Notes: a model not told the origin generated them from the letters alone. Shown: positions 34,352-43,921, counted from the stretch's first letter. The stretch: 64,000 bases of DNA from Hyphomonadaceae bacterium UBA7672 (GCA_002483135.1 DLHI01000022.1:62001-126000); one strand, 5' to 3'. A program made the numbers and translations.

Positions 34352-35544
34352 TGTTCGATCGGGTTTTCGAGAAGGATGTGAAGATAACCGGCATCGGTCA
34401 GTCAGAGGTCGGCCGCCCGTCGCTGAAATCGCCGTTGCGCCTCACTGTCGATGCATGTCTTGAGGCGATCAGCGACGCCGGTCTGACCTGCGACGATATT
34501 GACGGCGTTGCATGCTGGCCGGGCGATCACAACAACAACGGCGACAGCTTTTCACCGATAGGGTCGCATGCAGCGAAAACGGCGCTTGGACTCAACGTCA
34601 ACTGGTATGGGGGCGGATACGAAGGTCCCGGACCGCTGGGCGGCGTCATTGCGGGCGCGATGGCGATCGCCAGCGGCCTGTGCCGCAATGTGCTGGTCTT
34701 TCGAACAATCTCCGAAGCGAGCGCACGGCAGACATCCCGCACTTCAAACTCGCTCCACAGCAAGACCCCGGGTCGCGACGGAAGCTATATGTGGCGCTGG
34801 TACACGCCGTATAATGTCTTCTCGGCGGTAAGCATGGTCGCGATGTACGCGCAAAGGCATTTTCACGAATTCGGTACGACGTCCGAACAGCTTGGGCAGA
34901 TTCCCATTGTTTGCCGCGCCAATGCAGCGCTCAATCCCAAGGCTATCTATCGGGACCCAATAACGATCGAGGATTATCTCGCGTCACGCTTCATCTCCAC
35001 ACCGCTGCGGATGTATGACTGTGACGTCCACTGTGATGCGTCGACTGCGCTGATCCTGTCGCGGGCGGACGTGGCGCGGGATCTTCCGCACCCGCCAATC
35101 CGCATCGAGGCCATCGGGGCGGCGCTGAATTCTCCGTTTTCCTGGGATCAGATTCCGCTGACGCGGATGGTGACCGCCGAAGTCGGAAGCATGATGTGGG
35201 CGCGAACCGACTTGAAGCCGAGCGATGTTGATACTGTACAGCTCTACGATGGGTTTAGCATCCTGACCCTCATGTGGCTTGAGGGCCTGGGATTTTGCCC
35301 ACATGGCGAAGGCGGCCGATTCATCGAGGGCGGAAGCCGGATCTCTCTCTCGGGAGAGCTTCCGCTCAACACGAATGGCGGACAGCTGTCCGGCGGCCGG
35401 ACGCACGGCCTCGGTTATGTCCATGAAGCCTGTACGCAACTCTGGGGGCGCGGTGGCGCGCGGCAGCTGAAGAAGGCGAATGTCGCGGCGGTTGGGGCAG
35501 GCGGAGGGCCGCTTGGCGGCAGCCTGCTCCTCGTCCGTGAGTAG
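34351..35544 (+). CDS. SCP-x/Ltp2-like thiolase-fold protein without catalytic Cys (putative retro-aldolase)
   Basis: A 397-residue thiolase-fold protein. The first nucleophile-Cys position reads GGYEGPGPLGG, and the C-terminal Cys motif is replaced by GAGGGPLGG, so both thiolase cysteines are lost. NTNGGQLSGGRTHGLG, the usual loop with His, remains. Cys-less thiolase folds beside a DUF35 gene include the steroid side-chain retro-aldolase Ltp2, which cleaves a beta-hydroxyacyl-CoA to a ketone and a short acyl-CoA. The same reaction is inferred here. A GTG at 34348 is an alternative start. Co-transcribed with DUF35, GST and SDR genes. Confidence 0.82.
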   Translation: MFDRVFEKDVKITGIGQSEVGRPSLKSPLRLTVDACLEAISDAGLTCDDIDGVACWPGDHNNNGDSFSPIGSHAAKTALGLNVNWYGGGYEGPGPLGGVIAGAMAIASGLCRNVLVFRTISEASARQTSRTSNSLHSKTPGRDGSYMWRWYTPYNVFSAVSMVAMYAQRHFHEFGTTSEQLGQIPIVCRANAALNPKAIYRDPITIEDYLASRFISTPLRMYDCDVHCDASTALILSRADVARDLPHPPIRIEAIGAALNSPFSWDQIPLTRMVTAEVGSMMWARTDLKPSDVDTVQLYDGFSILTLMWLEGLGFCPHGEGGRFIEGGSRISLSGELPLNTNGGQLSGGRTHGLGYVHEACTQLWGRGGARQLKKANVAAVGAGGGPLGGSLLLVRE

Positions 35545-35578
35545 CGCAGGCGACAGCAACGGAAGTTGAGGATTCCGA

Positions 35579-36226
35579 ATGAAGCTGACTCTGTACTTCA
35601 CGCCTACCACTTGTTCGACTGCTGCGAGGATCGCACTCGAAGAGGCAGCGGCGCCTCACGACGCCGTCCTGATCAAACTCTACCGGCCGGAGGAGCAAGA
35701 GAGGTTTCGCGCAATAAACCCGAAGGGCACAGTTCCGGCGCTGCGGATCGGCGACGAGGTGCTGACCGAGAACGTCGCGATCATGACGTACATCGCTGCG
35801 ATCAATCCAGCGGCAAAACTCATGCCCAGCGACCCAGGCGCGTATGCGCAATGTCTGTCCTTCATGGCCTGGCTGGCCAGCAGTGTTCAGATCGCGAGGC
35901 GACAGGCACGGGCGCCGCAGCGCTTCACGGATGATGAGCGCGCTTATGAGGGGTTGAAGGCATCCGGCGCTCAGGCATTCTGGAGACACCTCACCATGAT
36001 CGACCAGCGCCTTGCTGGGCGGACGTGGGTCATGGGCGACCAGTTCACTGTCGCTGATTGTTATGCGATCGTTTTCTACCATTGGGGCGTCATCGACGAG
36101 CGGCCTATGGCGTCGCTGGAGAGCTTCTCTGCATTCAAGGACCGCATGCTAGCTCGCCCGGCCGTCCGCAGCGTGCTTGAGAAGGAACGAAGCGTGCTGG
36201 TCGAACTGCTCCCGCCGCTAGCGTGA
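35579..36226 (+). CDS. Glutathione S-transferase family protein
   Basis: A 215-residue GST. N-terminal thioredoxin fold with TPTTCSTAARIALEEA, which places Cys12 at the beta-class GST position. The cis-Pro region is GTVPAL and the glutathione-contact motif is LTENVAIMTYIA. The C-terminal helical domain contains FTVADCYA. Roles in catabolic clusters include ether cleavage, dehalogenation, isomerisation and detoxification; the sequence does not choose among them. Confidence 0.88.
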   Translation: MKLTLYFTPTTCSTAARIALEEAAAPHDAVLIKLYRPEEQERFRAINPKGTVPALRIGDEVLTENVAIMTYIAAINPAAKLMPSDPGAYAQCLSFMAWLASSVQIARRQARAPQRFTDDERAYEGLKASGAQAFWRHLTMIDQRLAGRTWVMGDQFTVADCYAIVFYHWGVIDERPMASLESFSAFKDRMLARPAVRSVLEKERSVLVELLPPLA

Positions 36227-36257
36227 CGGGGACGTAGACGTGTTGGAGAGTTACCCA

Positions 36258-37016
36258 ATGACCAATGATCTCGCTGAAAAAATCCTCGTTGTCACTGGCG
36301 GCGGCGCGGGATTTGGCGAGGCCTTTTGCGCGACATTCGCTGAACTTGGCGCACGGATTGCGATTCTCGACGTGGACATGAAAGCAGCGTCTCGCGTCGC
36401 GGAGCGGGTCACTGCAAGTGGCGGTCGGTCGCTCGTCCTGGAGTGCGACGTCGCCAATGAGGCGCAGGTCGAGCAGGCCATGGGCAAGGTGGTCGATGCC
36501 TTTGGCGGCGTCGATGTCCTGATCAACAATGCAGCCTTGCATCTGCGCAAGTACAACCAGCCATTCCACCAGCTGACCCGCGATGAACACAGGGCGCTTC
36601 TGGATGTGAATGTGATGGGCGTGATCAACTGCACGCTGTCGGCGCGAGCGGGTTTTGCCGCCCGGGGAGGGGGCGCCGTGATCAACATCTCGTCAATCGG
36701 AAGTTATTATTGTGCAACGCCCTACGGCGTCAGCAAACTTGCTGTCCGGGGGCTGACGATGGCGTTTGCCAAGGATTTGGCCCCAGAGCGGGTTCGGGTC
36801 AACTGCATCGCGCCGGGCCTCATGGCGACGCCGGCTGCGCTTGCCGACCAGGGCGAAATCGTTTTCAGAGACTTCGTTGAAAATCGTCAGCTCATAAAGC
36901 GTCGAGGCGAGATCGACGATGTCGTCAACGCGGCCGTTTTCTTGGCTTCGTCTCGGTCGGGTTTCATGACTGGCGAAACACTCAAGGTCAGTGGCGGATA
37001 TCCTCTCGCGATCTGA
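36258..37016 (+). CDS. SDR-family oxidoreductase
   Basis: A 252-residue classical SDR. TGGGAGFGEA cofactor loop, acidic residue after beta-2 (LDVDM) that favours NAD(H), NNAA, Ser strand INISSIGS, catalytic YGVSK, and C-terminal SGFMTGETLKVSGG. ATG with GGAG about ten bases upstream. It follows the GST and closes the DUF35 operon; oxidation of a hydroxy intermediate is plausible. Confidence 0.87.
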   Translation: MTNDLAEKILVVTGGGAGFGEAFCATFAELGARIAILDVDMKAASRVAERVTASGGRSLVLECDVANEAQVEQAMGKVVDAFGGVDVLINNAALHLRKYNQPFHQLTRDEHRALLDVNVMGVINCTLSARAGFAARGGGAVINISSIGSYYCATPYGVSKLAVRGLTMAFAKDLAPERVRVNCIAPGLMATPAALADQGEIVFRDFVENRQLIKRRGEIDDVVNAAVFLASSRSGFMTGETLKVSGGYPLAI

Positions 37017-37175
37017 GCACGGTCGCCAGTGAAGCTGCAGTAGCGTGATCTGCGGCTGGTCGCCTCGTTCCCCCATTTCGGTTCAATGCCGGCGCCCCCT
37101 TCGCGGGCTGCGTTGCGGTCGGGCGCACTCCGTCTTCTTTGCCCAGGCAGGCGCCGAAAAAGACATCCATACAAA

Positions 37176-37208
37176 TTCTGATATAAGAATACGCTTCTGA
37201 CTGTAGCA
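37176..37208. promoter_or_regulatory. Island operator 5
   Basis: TTCT-N6-AGAA-N5-TTCT-N6-AGCA, 15 of 16, 85 bases before the TonB receptor start in a 277-base leader. The leader otherwise has no gene. Confidence 0.7.
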
Positions 37209-37293
37209 AAACGATTGCGAGCCGGGAGCGATTCTGTATAGTGGTCCAAGACACGGCCACAAAGCTAACAACGGCCGGCGAGGGAGGTTTCAG

Positions 37294-39792
37294 GTGAAGT
37301 TGGCTTCAGAGAAAATTGCTGCGCGCGCTGTGCTCTTGGCGGGCGTGTGTTCGTTGGTTCTGCCGGGCGTCCAGGCGGCGTCGGCGCAGGTCGCTACCGC
37401 GCCGGACCCCGGTCCACAGGCGGAACAGCCCGCGGCCGATCGCGATGTCGTGGTGGTGACCGCAAGACGACGCGAAGAAACCGATATCTCGGTTCCGATC
37501 TCGATTACCGCATTCGATGAAGCAGAAATTGAGCGCTACTCTCTCGATGACTTCAAGGATCTGATGATGCTTGAGCCGGCGCTGACGGTCACCGAAGATA
37601 CCGGCGGCAGCGGGGGCGCTGTCTATGTGCGCGGAGTTGGAACCTCGCCTTCCTCCAACGCCAGCTTCGACACCTCGGTCTCGATCAATATCGATGGCGT
37701 GCAGATGAGCCGTGGCAATGTGTTGCGTCTCGGCATGTTCGACATGGCGCGCATTGATGTTCTGAAGGGGCCTCAAGCCCTGTTCTACGGGAAGAACAGC
37801 CCGGCGGGCGTTATCTCCATCGTCACCGCGGATCCCTCGGACGCGTTCGAAACGATGGTGCGCGCGGGCTACGAGTTCAACGCTGAAGAAAAAATCGTCG
37901 AAGGCACAATCTCCGGACCGATCGGAAACGGCTTTGGCGTTCGCCTCGCTGGCAGCTGGTCCGACATGGAGGGCTGGATGGAAAACACGGCCGGTTCTGT
38001 CGCGGCCGCCGCCAACGCCATCGTGCCAAATTCGGTCTACGGCCCGGCGAGCGATGTTGGACCGCAGAATGAATCGTACTCGCTCAGAGGAACGCTAACT
38101 TATGACGATGGCGGCCCCTTCACGATGCGTACCAAGCTTGGCGTCACCGAGACGGAGGGCATTGGCGTCTCACGCGGCGGCAAGCAGCGTATCTGGTGCG
38201 CCAGCGGCGTTCCCAACTACACTGCCCACGCAAACGCCCTGGCGGGTGGGCCGGGACCGACGGCTACAGCACTGCTGGCGGCCTTGCAGGCTGCTGACGA
38301 CTGCAAGATCGACAACCGGTTCGCTCAGGGCGATTTCAACCCGGCAAAGCTGGTCGGCGCTCCTTCGCCCGCGCGGGGAGTAGAAGGCAATACTCTTTCG
38401 AAGCTCAACCTTGCTTCGGTCGAGATGAACTATGACCTGACCGATTCACTTCAGGTCACCTCGGTTACGGGGTATGCTGATGTTGTTCTGCAGCGCACCG
38501 AACACTTTTCCTACGCGCCGGTTCAGCAGTCGTCGGCTCTCGATTTCGTCGGGCTGACAGACTATAATCAACTGTCTCAGGAGGTTCGGCTCGTTTCGGA
38601 TTTCGCCGATTCTCCGGTTAATTTCCTCGTCGGCGCATATTATCAGACTGACGAACTCACGACCTACAACCGCAACTTTACGGGGCCCATCCTCACCCAG
38701 CATTTCGGCGAAACGGACGCGGTTTCGGCGTTCGGACAGGTCATTTGGGATGTTACTCCGACCTTCGAAGCGGCTGCTGGCGCGCGTTGGTCGAGGGAAG
38801 AGAAGTCGATCCGCATCAACCGAAACGGCGTCGACCAGCTGGTCGTTCCGGACGAGAAGGCCTTCGAGGACGTCTCGCCCGAATTGACACTCAGCTGGCG
38901 TCCGACCGACAGCTTCACCATTTACGGTGCCTACAAGCAGGGCTTCAAGTCTGGTGGATTTGCCATGCCGTTCGCCGGTGGCGCCGCCGTGCCGGTTCCG
39001 GCAAATGTGCTGTACCTGCCTGAAGAGGTGGAGGGCGTCGAACTCGGACTGAAGGCGTCTTTCCTTGACGACACCCTCCGGATCAACACCGCGATCTACC
39101 AGAACGACCTGACCAATCTGCAGGTAAACGCGCTGGACAACTCATCCGGCCTGCCAGTCATCCGAGTCAGCAACGCCGCCGCAGCCACGGCGCGCGGAGC
39201 GGAGTTTGATGCAAGCTGGAGCCCGGCATCTGTAGATGGACTGACGCTTCGCGGAAACCTGATCTGGAACGATGCGACCTTCGATCGCTTCAATGCGTCC
39301 TGCTATGCCGGACAAACGGTGGCGGAAGGCTGCAATGTCGGGCTTAACCCGAGCACAAATCGTTTCACCGCTCAGAGTCTGGCAGGCAAGATGCTCCCGA
39401 ACGTAAGTGAATGGAGCGGAGGCTTCGGCTTCAACTACGAGCGCGAAGTGGGCGAGAACGGCCTCTGGCTGACGGTCTCCTCAGACGCAAGCTATCGCTC
39501 CGAATACAACCCGCACCCCGAAGCCATGCCGCGGGCGCAACAGGAAAGTGTCTGGTTCTTGAACGGCTCTGTTCGCCTCAGCGAGGCGAACAAGGGTTGG
39601 GACATCGCACTGATCGGACGCAATCTCCTGGACGAGTACCGAGCGTTCGAAGCCGCCGGAGCGCCGCTTACCGGTTCTGCCGCGCTCACCGGCTCCACGA
39701 CGTCCGGCGGCCTCGCTGATCTGACGGGATACGTGAATCGTGGTCGCGAGATCGTGCTTCAGCTGACGCTACGTCCAAGCGAATGGCGCTAG
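37294..39792 (+). CDS. TonB-dependent receptor (outer-membrane substrate uptake)
   Basis: An 832-residue receptor (GTG start, GGGAGG upstream). Signal peptide ends near PGVQAASAQ. TonB box DVVVVTARRREE, plug segments SVPISITAFDE, VYVRGVG and IDVLKGPQALFYGKNSPAGVI, then a barrel that ends LIGRNLLDEYR. The closing residues (VLQLTLRPSEWR) lack the usual terminal Phe. It is of the proteobacterial TARRREE type often found next to aromatic or terpenoid catabolic genes rather than the siderophore type. Monocistronic, under operator 5 and followed by a strong terminator. Probably imports the island's substrate. Confidence 0.9.
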   Translation: MKLASEKIAARAVLLAGVCSLVLPGVQAASAQVATAPDPGPQAEQPAADRDVVVVTARRREETDISVPISITAFDEAEIERYSLDDFKDLMMLEPALTVTEDTGGSGGAVYVRGVGTSPSSNASFDTSVSINIDGVQMSRGNVLRLGMFDMARIDVLKGPQALFYGKNSPAGVISIVTADPSDAFETMVRAGYEFNAEEKIVEGTISGPIGNGFGVRLAGSWSDMEGWMENTAGSVAAAANAIVPNSVYGPASDVGPQNESYSLRGTLTYDDGGPFTMRTKLGVTETEGIGVSRGGKQRIWCASGVPNYTAHANALAGGPGPTATALLAALQAADDCKIDNRFAQGDFNPAKLVGAPSPARGVEGNTLSKLNLASVEMNYDLTDSLQVTSVTGYADVVLQRTEHFSYAPVQQSSALDFVGLTDYNQLSQEVRLVSDFADSPVNFLVGAYYQTDELTTYNRNFTGPILTQHFGETDAVSAFGQVIWDVTPTFEAAAGARWSREEKSIRINRNGVDQLVVPDEKAFEDVSPELTLSWRPTDSFTIYGAYKQGFKSGGFAMPFAGGAAVPVPANVLYLPEEVEGVELGLKASFLDDTLRINTAIYQNDLTNLQVNALDNSSGLPVIRVSNAAAATARGAEFDASWSPASVDGLTLRGNLIWNDATFDRFNASCYAGQTVAEGCNVGLNPSTNRFTAQSLAGKMLPNVSEWSGGFGFNYEREVGENGLWLTVSSDASYRSEYNPHPEAMPRAQQESVWFLNGSVRLSEANKGWDIALIGRNLLDEYRAFEAAGAPLTGSAALTGSTTSGGLADLTGYVNRGREIVLQLTLRPSEWR

Positions 39793-39818
39793 CAATACCT
39801 CTCCCCTAGCGACTCCTC

Positions 39819-39852
39819 CCTCGCTGCCCGCCGGGCAGCGAGGAATTTTTTT
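39819..39852 (+). terminator. Rho-independent terminator after the TonB receptor
   Basis: A near-perfect stem CCTCGCTGCC / GGCAGCGAGG with a five-base loop (CGCCG), followed by AA and eight T. The clearest terminator in the window. Confidence 0.88.
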
Positions 39853-39933
39853 GGAAGAAGCGGGCTTGAGCTGGTGTTGGCTGGCGGGGCCGATTTTATA
39901 ACACCCATGTGGCTGATGGCGAGAACGCCGGGA

Positions 39934-41040
39934 ATGAGCGCACCAGGTCAGGACGGACCGCTTGAGGATGCCTGTCACGGCAGCGACGCACTTCAGCAGC
40001 CGGTGACGTATCGGTATAGCCGCCGAAGCATGTTGCTCGGGGCTGGCATCTCAGGGGCACTATCTGCCGTCGGCGGGTGCGCCCACACCGCAAGACCGGC
40101 AGCCGCGCGCGCGATTGTTGACGTCCATCATCATGTCTATCCCCCCGGGTATGTACGCGCGCTGATCGACGCGGGTTTGCTTCTGGCCGAGTATGATTGG
40201 TCGCCGGAAAAGTCGATCGAAGACATGGACAAGGCAGGCGTCGCAACCTCCATGACGTCGTTTACCCCGCCTCATACTTCATTTCTCGATGAGGCGAGAA
40301 GCGTTCGGCTCTGTCGCGAGATGAATGAATTTGCCGCGAGTCTCCGACGCGATTACCCAGGACGATTTGGTGCGTTCGCGATTTTGCCAGTGCCGCATCT
40401 CGACAAGTGCCTTCAGGAGATCGCGTATGCCTGCGATTCCCTGAACGTGGATGGGGTCGGACTTTTGACAAGCTATGATGGCAGATGGCTCGGACATCCG
40501 GACTTTGCCCCGCTGTTCGAGGAGCTGAACCGACGAAAGGCCAAGGTCTTTGTACATCCCACGATTACCAATTGCTGCGCCGACCTGGTGACGGGCCACC
40601 CTGCAAACCTATCGGTTGCGCTGGACATTGGCGCAGACACGACGCGCACGATTGCCAGCCTGATCTTTAGCGGCGCGTCGCAGAGGTATGCCGATATTGA
40701 CTTCATCTTCTGCCATGGCGGCGGCACGCTGACTTCTGTCGCGGAACGGCTGCAGATGCAGATGGTGGCGATGCCCTTCTTCAGTGACCGGTTCACCCGG
40801 GAGATCGTGGATGGCGAACTGCAGCGCTTCTTCTACGACACGGCGCAGATATCCAACACGGTGACCGTTAGATCGCTTGCGGACCTGGTGCCCCCATCGC
40901 AGATTCTGTTCGGAACCGACTATCCAGTCAGGTCCGCGGAGGAGCATGTCGCGGGGCTATCAGCGAGATTTGATGAGCGGACCCTGAGAGCGATTTACCG
41001 CGAGAATGCGTTACGACTGTTTCCGCGTCTGCAGGGATGA
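39934..41040 (+). CDS. Amidohydrolase 2 (ACMSD-like TIM barrel), probably exported
   Basis: About 368 residues. The metal-binding motif is VDVHHHVYPPG; further barrel signatures are VFVHPT, FIFCHGGG and LFGTDYP with the last Asp. The family includes ACMSD and other non-oxidative decarboxylases and hydrolases. The N-terminus has RRSMLLGAGISGALSAVGGC, with a twin-Arg-like start and a lipobox-like VGGC, so it may be a Tat-exported lipoprotein. The start is uncertain: in-frame GTG at 39874 and ATGs at 39907, 39919 and 39934. It follows the terminator and precedes the molybdenum enzyme genes, perhaps on the same mRNA. Confidence 0.76.
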   Translation: MSAPGQDGPLEDACHGSDALQQPVTYRYSRRSMLLGAGISGALSAVGGCAHTARPAAARAIVDVHHHVYPPGYVRALIDAGLLLAEYDWSPEKSIEDMDKAGVATSMTSFTPPHTSFLDEARSVRLCREMNEFAASLRRDYPGRFGAFAILPVPHLDKCLQEIAYACDSLNVDGVGLLTSYDGRWLGHPDFAPLFEELNRRKAKVFVHPTITNCCADLVTGHPANLSVALDIGADTTRTIASLIFSGASQRYADIDFIFCHGGGTLTSVAERLQMQMVAMPFFSDRFTREIVDGELQRFFYDTAQISNTVTVRSLADLVPPSQILFGTDYPVRSAEEHVAGLSARFDERTLRAIYRENALRLFPRLQG

Positions 41041-41077
41041 TGCAGGCCGCCAATGGATCGACCTTCTGGAGGCAGGA

Positions 41078-41548
41078 ATGCCCGTGAGCTTGGATATCGA
41101 CGGTGAGGTTGTCGACGTCGAGGCGTCGCAAGACGACCTTCTGCTTTGGGTGCTGCGCAACGCGCTTCGCAAAAATGGTCCCAAATACGGATGCGGCGCC
41201 GCTCAGTGCGGGGCGTGCACCGTTCTGGCGAACGGAATTCCCATACGTTCGTGCGTCTTCCCCCTGTCGGCACTCGCGGACAAGAAGATCGAGACGCTGG
41301 ACGGATTGCGCGCGCCTGATGGCGGCGTGCATGCGCTGCAGGCGGCGTTCATTTTGGAACAGGCTGCGCAGTGCGGCTATTGCTCGGCCGGTGTGATCAT
41401 GACCGCCGCCGCCTTGCTCCGCGCCAATCCGGCTCCTTCAGACCAGCGGGTGCGCCAGGCGCTGGACGGCAATCTCTGTCGCTGCGGATCGCACAATCGT
41501 GTCGTGCGCGCCGTGCTGCGGGCGGCTGACATGATGGCGGGACGATGA
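41078..41548 (+). CDS. [2Fe-2S] subunit of a xanthine-oxidase-family dehydrogenase (IorA-like)
   Basis: A 156-residue two-cluster iron-sulfur protein. The plant-type cluster is CGAAQCGACTV plus a later Cys (RSCVFPL); the second cluster uses CGYCSAG and CRCGSH. Size and layout match the alpha subunit of isoquinoline 1-oxidoreductase and similar aldehyde dehydrogenases. ATG at 41078 with TGGAGG upstream. It passes electrons from the molybdenum cofactor of the next subunit. The stop overlaps the next start (ATGA). Confidence 0.87.
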   Translation: MPVSLDIDGEVVDVEASQDDLLLWVLRNALRKNGPKYGCGAAQCGACTVLANGIPIRSCVFPLSALADKKIETLDGLRAPDGGVHALQAAFILEQAAQCGYCSAGVIMTAAALLRANPAPSDQRVRQALDGNLCRCGSHNRVVRAVLRAADMMAGR

Positions 41549-43776
41549 GCCCGATGCTGTCACGCAGGAATCTGTTGCAGGCGGGCAGCGGAATTGTTGT
41601 CGGTCTGTCTCTGTCTGGCGGACAGGTGGTGGGACAGACGACCGACAGATTGCCGGCGTATCTGGCCAACAATCCACGCCTCGACGCTTGGCTCCGCATC
41701 GACGCGAACGGTGACGCCACGCTGTTCACCGGGAAAGTCGAGCTGGGGCAGGGCGTACTGACAGCGCTCGTGCAAATTGCGGCGGACGAGCTTGACCTGC
41801 CGATTGAGCGGTTCGGCGTGGTGTCGGGTGATACACGCATTTCTCCGGATGAGGGGCCCACCGCCGGCAGCCTCTCGATGCCGGAGAGCGGGACGGCGAT
41901 CCAGTTCGCGGCGGCCGAAGTCCGACACATTCTTCTCGATGCGGCGGCGCGGCGTCTAAATGTTCCCATGTCAGTGCTGCGCACGACTGACGGCGTAGTC
42001 ACGAGTCCGGACGGACGAAAAATAACCTATGGCGATCTTGCGGGCGGCGAGGTCCTGCGGCGCGAGGCGACGGGTCGGCGCGCGCCAAAGCCCGCCGCAA
42101 GTCGCAGGCATGTCGGGCACTCTGTTCAGCGCATCGACCTGCCCGCAAAGTTTCAAGGAGAGCCGGCCTTCCTGCAGGATGAGCGACCCGAGGGGCTCCT
42201 GCACGGGCGCGTCGTGCGCCCGCCTTTTGCCGGGGCGAGGCTAGTAGGGGTAAGCGACAGTCAGGCCGCCGGTATGCCGGGAGTGGTGAAGGTCGTGCGG
42301 GATGGTAGCTTTCTCGCGGTCATTGCGTCGGATGAGCGTCAGGCCATGTTGGCCCGCGACGCTCTTGAGCGTGCGGCCAGATGGGAAGGAGAGGCGCCGG
42401 AGGTCTCGCATGAAACCATCCATGAGTGGCTCAAGTCGCGACCCAGCGATGATTCACGAATCTTCAGCAAGACAGACCCTGCGCCGGCGGCGGAGCGCGT
42501 TCATGAGGCGACCTATCGTCGTCCCTTCCTGATGCATGGATCGATCGGCCCATCAGCCGCCATCGCGCTTCTTGACGCCGGTGAGTATGTGATCACCACG
42601 CACAGCCAGACGGTATTTTCGACGGCGCCAGCCATCGCGCAGATGCTCGGCGTGCCGGTCGCCAGTGTGCGCCTGCGCCATGCGCCCGGATCGGGTTGCT
42701 ACGGACACAATGGCGCCGACGATGTGGCCGCCGATGCTGCGCTGCTTGCACGATCTGTTCCCGGCCGTCCTGTGCGCGTCCAGTGGGAGCGGCGCGACGA
42801 ACATGCATGGGAGCCGCTTGGGTCGGCTATGCAGATCGAGTTGCGCGCTGGGGTTGACCGGAACGGCGACATTGTCGATTGGCGCTGCGACCTGTGGTCC
42901 ATGCCGCACAGCACGCGTCCCGGAGGCGAGGCCGGCAACCTGTTTGCCGCGCAGACGCTGGCGCAGCCTTTCGCCGCGCCGCCGGCGCGCGCGATACCTG
43001 CGCCGAGCTATGGTCCGGATCGCAACGCCATTCCCGCCTACGACTTTTCGCGGCAGGAGATCACGACGCATCTTGTTCGCGATACGCCCGTGCGCGTCTC
43101 TGCGCTGCGCAGCCTCGGCGCCCATGCGAATGTCTTCGCCATCGAGTCCTTCATCGACGAGTTGGCTTTAGCCGCGGCTGCAGATCCGGTGGCGTACAGG
43201 CTCCGCCATCTCAGCGATCCGCGCGCGATTGAGACAATCCGCCGAACCGCGCAGTCATTTGGTTGGGATGGCTTCGTGCGAGCCCCGGGACGCGGCCGTG
43301 GCATCGGGTTTGCGCGCTACAAGAACCTCGCCGCCTATTGCGCTGTCTGCATGGAGGCAGAGTTTTCGGCGGACAGCGGCGTGGTGACGATTGTTCGCGC
43401 CACGGTCGGCGTGGACGCTGGCGCCGTCGTCAATCCGGATGGCCTTCGCAATCAGATCGAAGGCGGTCTCCTGCAATCGATAAGCTGGACGCTGAAGGAA
43501 GAAGTGCGGTTTGCCTCGGGCCGGGTCCTGAGCGATAGCTGGGCGGCCTATCCGATACTGAAGTTCAGCGAGGCGCCGCCTGTCGACGTCGTTGTGATCG
43601 ATCATCCCGATGCGCCATTCCTGGGAGCGGGCGAGGCGTCTCAAGGGCCTGCGGCGGCGGCGCTTGGCAACGCGGTGTCCGACGCCCTGGGCGTGAGGGT
43701 GAGATCGCTGCCTCTGACGCCGGACCGCCTTCGGGCCGCGGCCTCCGGCGCGATCGCGCCACGCGGCAAACATTAA
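41545..43776 (+). CDS. Molybdopterin-binding subunit, xanthine-oxidase family (IorB-like), Tat-exported
   Basis: A 743-residue large subunit. The N-terminus SRRNLLQAGSGIVVGLSLSGG is a twin-arginine signal, so the complex probably works in the periplasm, carrying the small subunit along. Features include GKVELGQGVLTAL, the molybdopterin region GSIGPSAAIAL, VSALRSLGAHANVFAIESF and a C-terminal GAGEASQGPAAAALGNAV containing the catalytic-Glu motif. The family hydroxylates N-heterocycles or oxidises aldehydes using water. No FAD subunit or cytochrome is encoded nearby, so the electron acceptor is unknown. Confidence 0.87.
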   Translation: MSPMLSRRNLLQAGSGIVVGLSLSGGQVVGQTTDRLPAYLANNPRLDAWLRIDANGDATLFTGKVELGQGVLTALVQIAADELDLPIERFGVVSGDTRISPDEGPTAGSLSMPESGTAIQFAAAEVRHILLDAAARRLNVPMSVLRTTDGVVTSPDGRKITYGDLAGGEVLRREATGRRAPKPAASRRHVGHSVQRIDLPAKFQGEPAFLQDERPEGLLHGRVVRPPFAGARLVGVSDSQAAGMPGVVKVVRDGSFLAVIASDERQAMLARDALERAARWEGEAPEVSHETIHEWLKSRPSDDSRIFSKTDPAPAAERVHEATYRRPFLMHGSIGPSAAIALLDAGEYVITTHSQTVFSTAPAIAQMLGVPVASVRLRHAPGSGCYGHNGADDVAADAALLARSVPGRPVRVQWERRDEHAWEPLGSAMQIELRAGVDRNGDIVDWRCDLWSMPHSTRPGGEAGNLFAAQTLAQPFAAPPARAIPAPSYGPDRNAIPAYDFSRQEITTHLVRDTPVRVSALRSLGAHANVFAIESFIDELALAAAADPVAYRLRHLSDPRAIETIRRTAQSFGWDGFVRAPGRGRGIGFARYKNLAAYCAVCMEAEFSADSGVVTIVRATVGVDAGAVVNPDGLRNQIEGGLLQSISWTLKEEVRFASGRVLSDSWAAYPILKFSEAPPVDVVVIDHPDAPFLGAGEASQGPAAAALGNAVSDALGVRVRSLPLTPDRLRAAASGAIAPRGKH

Positions 43777-43806
43777 GGGAGGCCGCAGCGGGGGGGCGGC
43801 TGGAAA

Positions 43807-43839
43807 TTCCTTATGCAGAAAGATATTCTGACAGGCGTA
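43807..43839. promoter_or_regulatory. Island operator 6
   Basis: TTCC-N6-AGAA-N5-TTCT-N6-CGTA, 13 of 16; the first three half-sites are strong. Precedes the OsmC-like gene by 82 bases. Confidence 0.55.
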
Positions 43840-43921
43840 ATTTCTTGTGGCGCTTCTTGCGACGCGCTAGGCTCCGGGCAAGCCGCCGTGATCGTGGACG
43901 GCAACGTGGGAGAAAAGTCCG

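Noticed and set aside
34351..35544. Ordinary acetyl-CoA C-acetyltransferase
   Set aside because: Both catalytic Cys positions are replaced; the SCP-x/Ltp2-like reading with DUF35 fits better.
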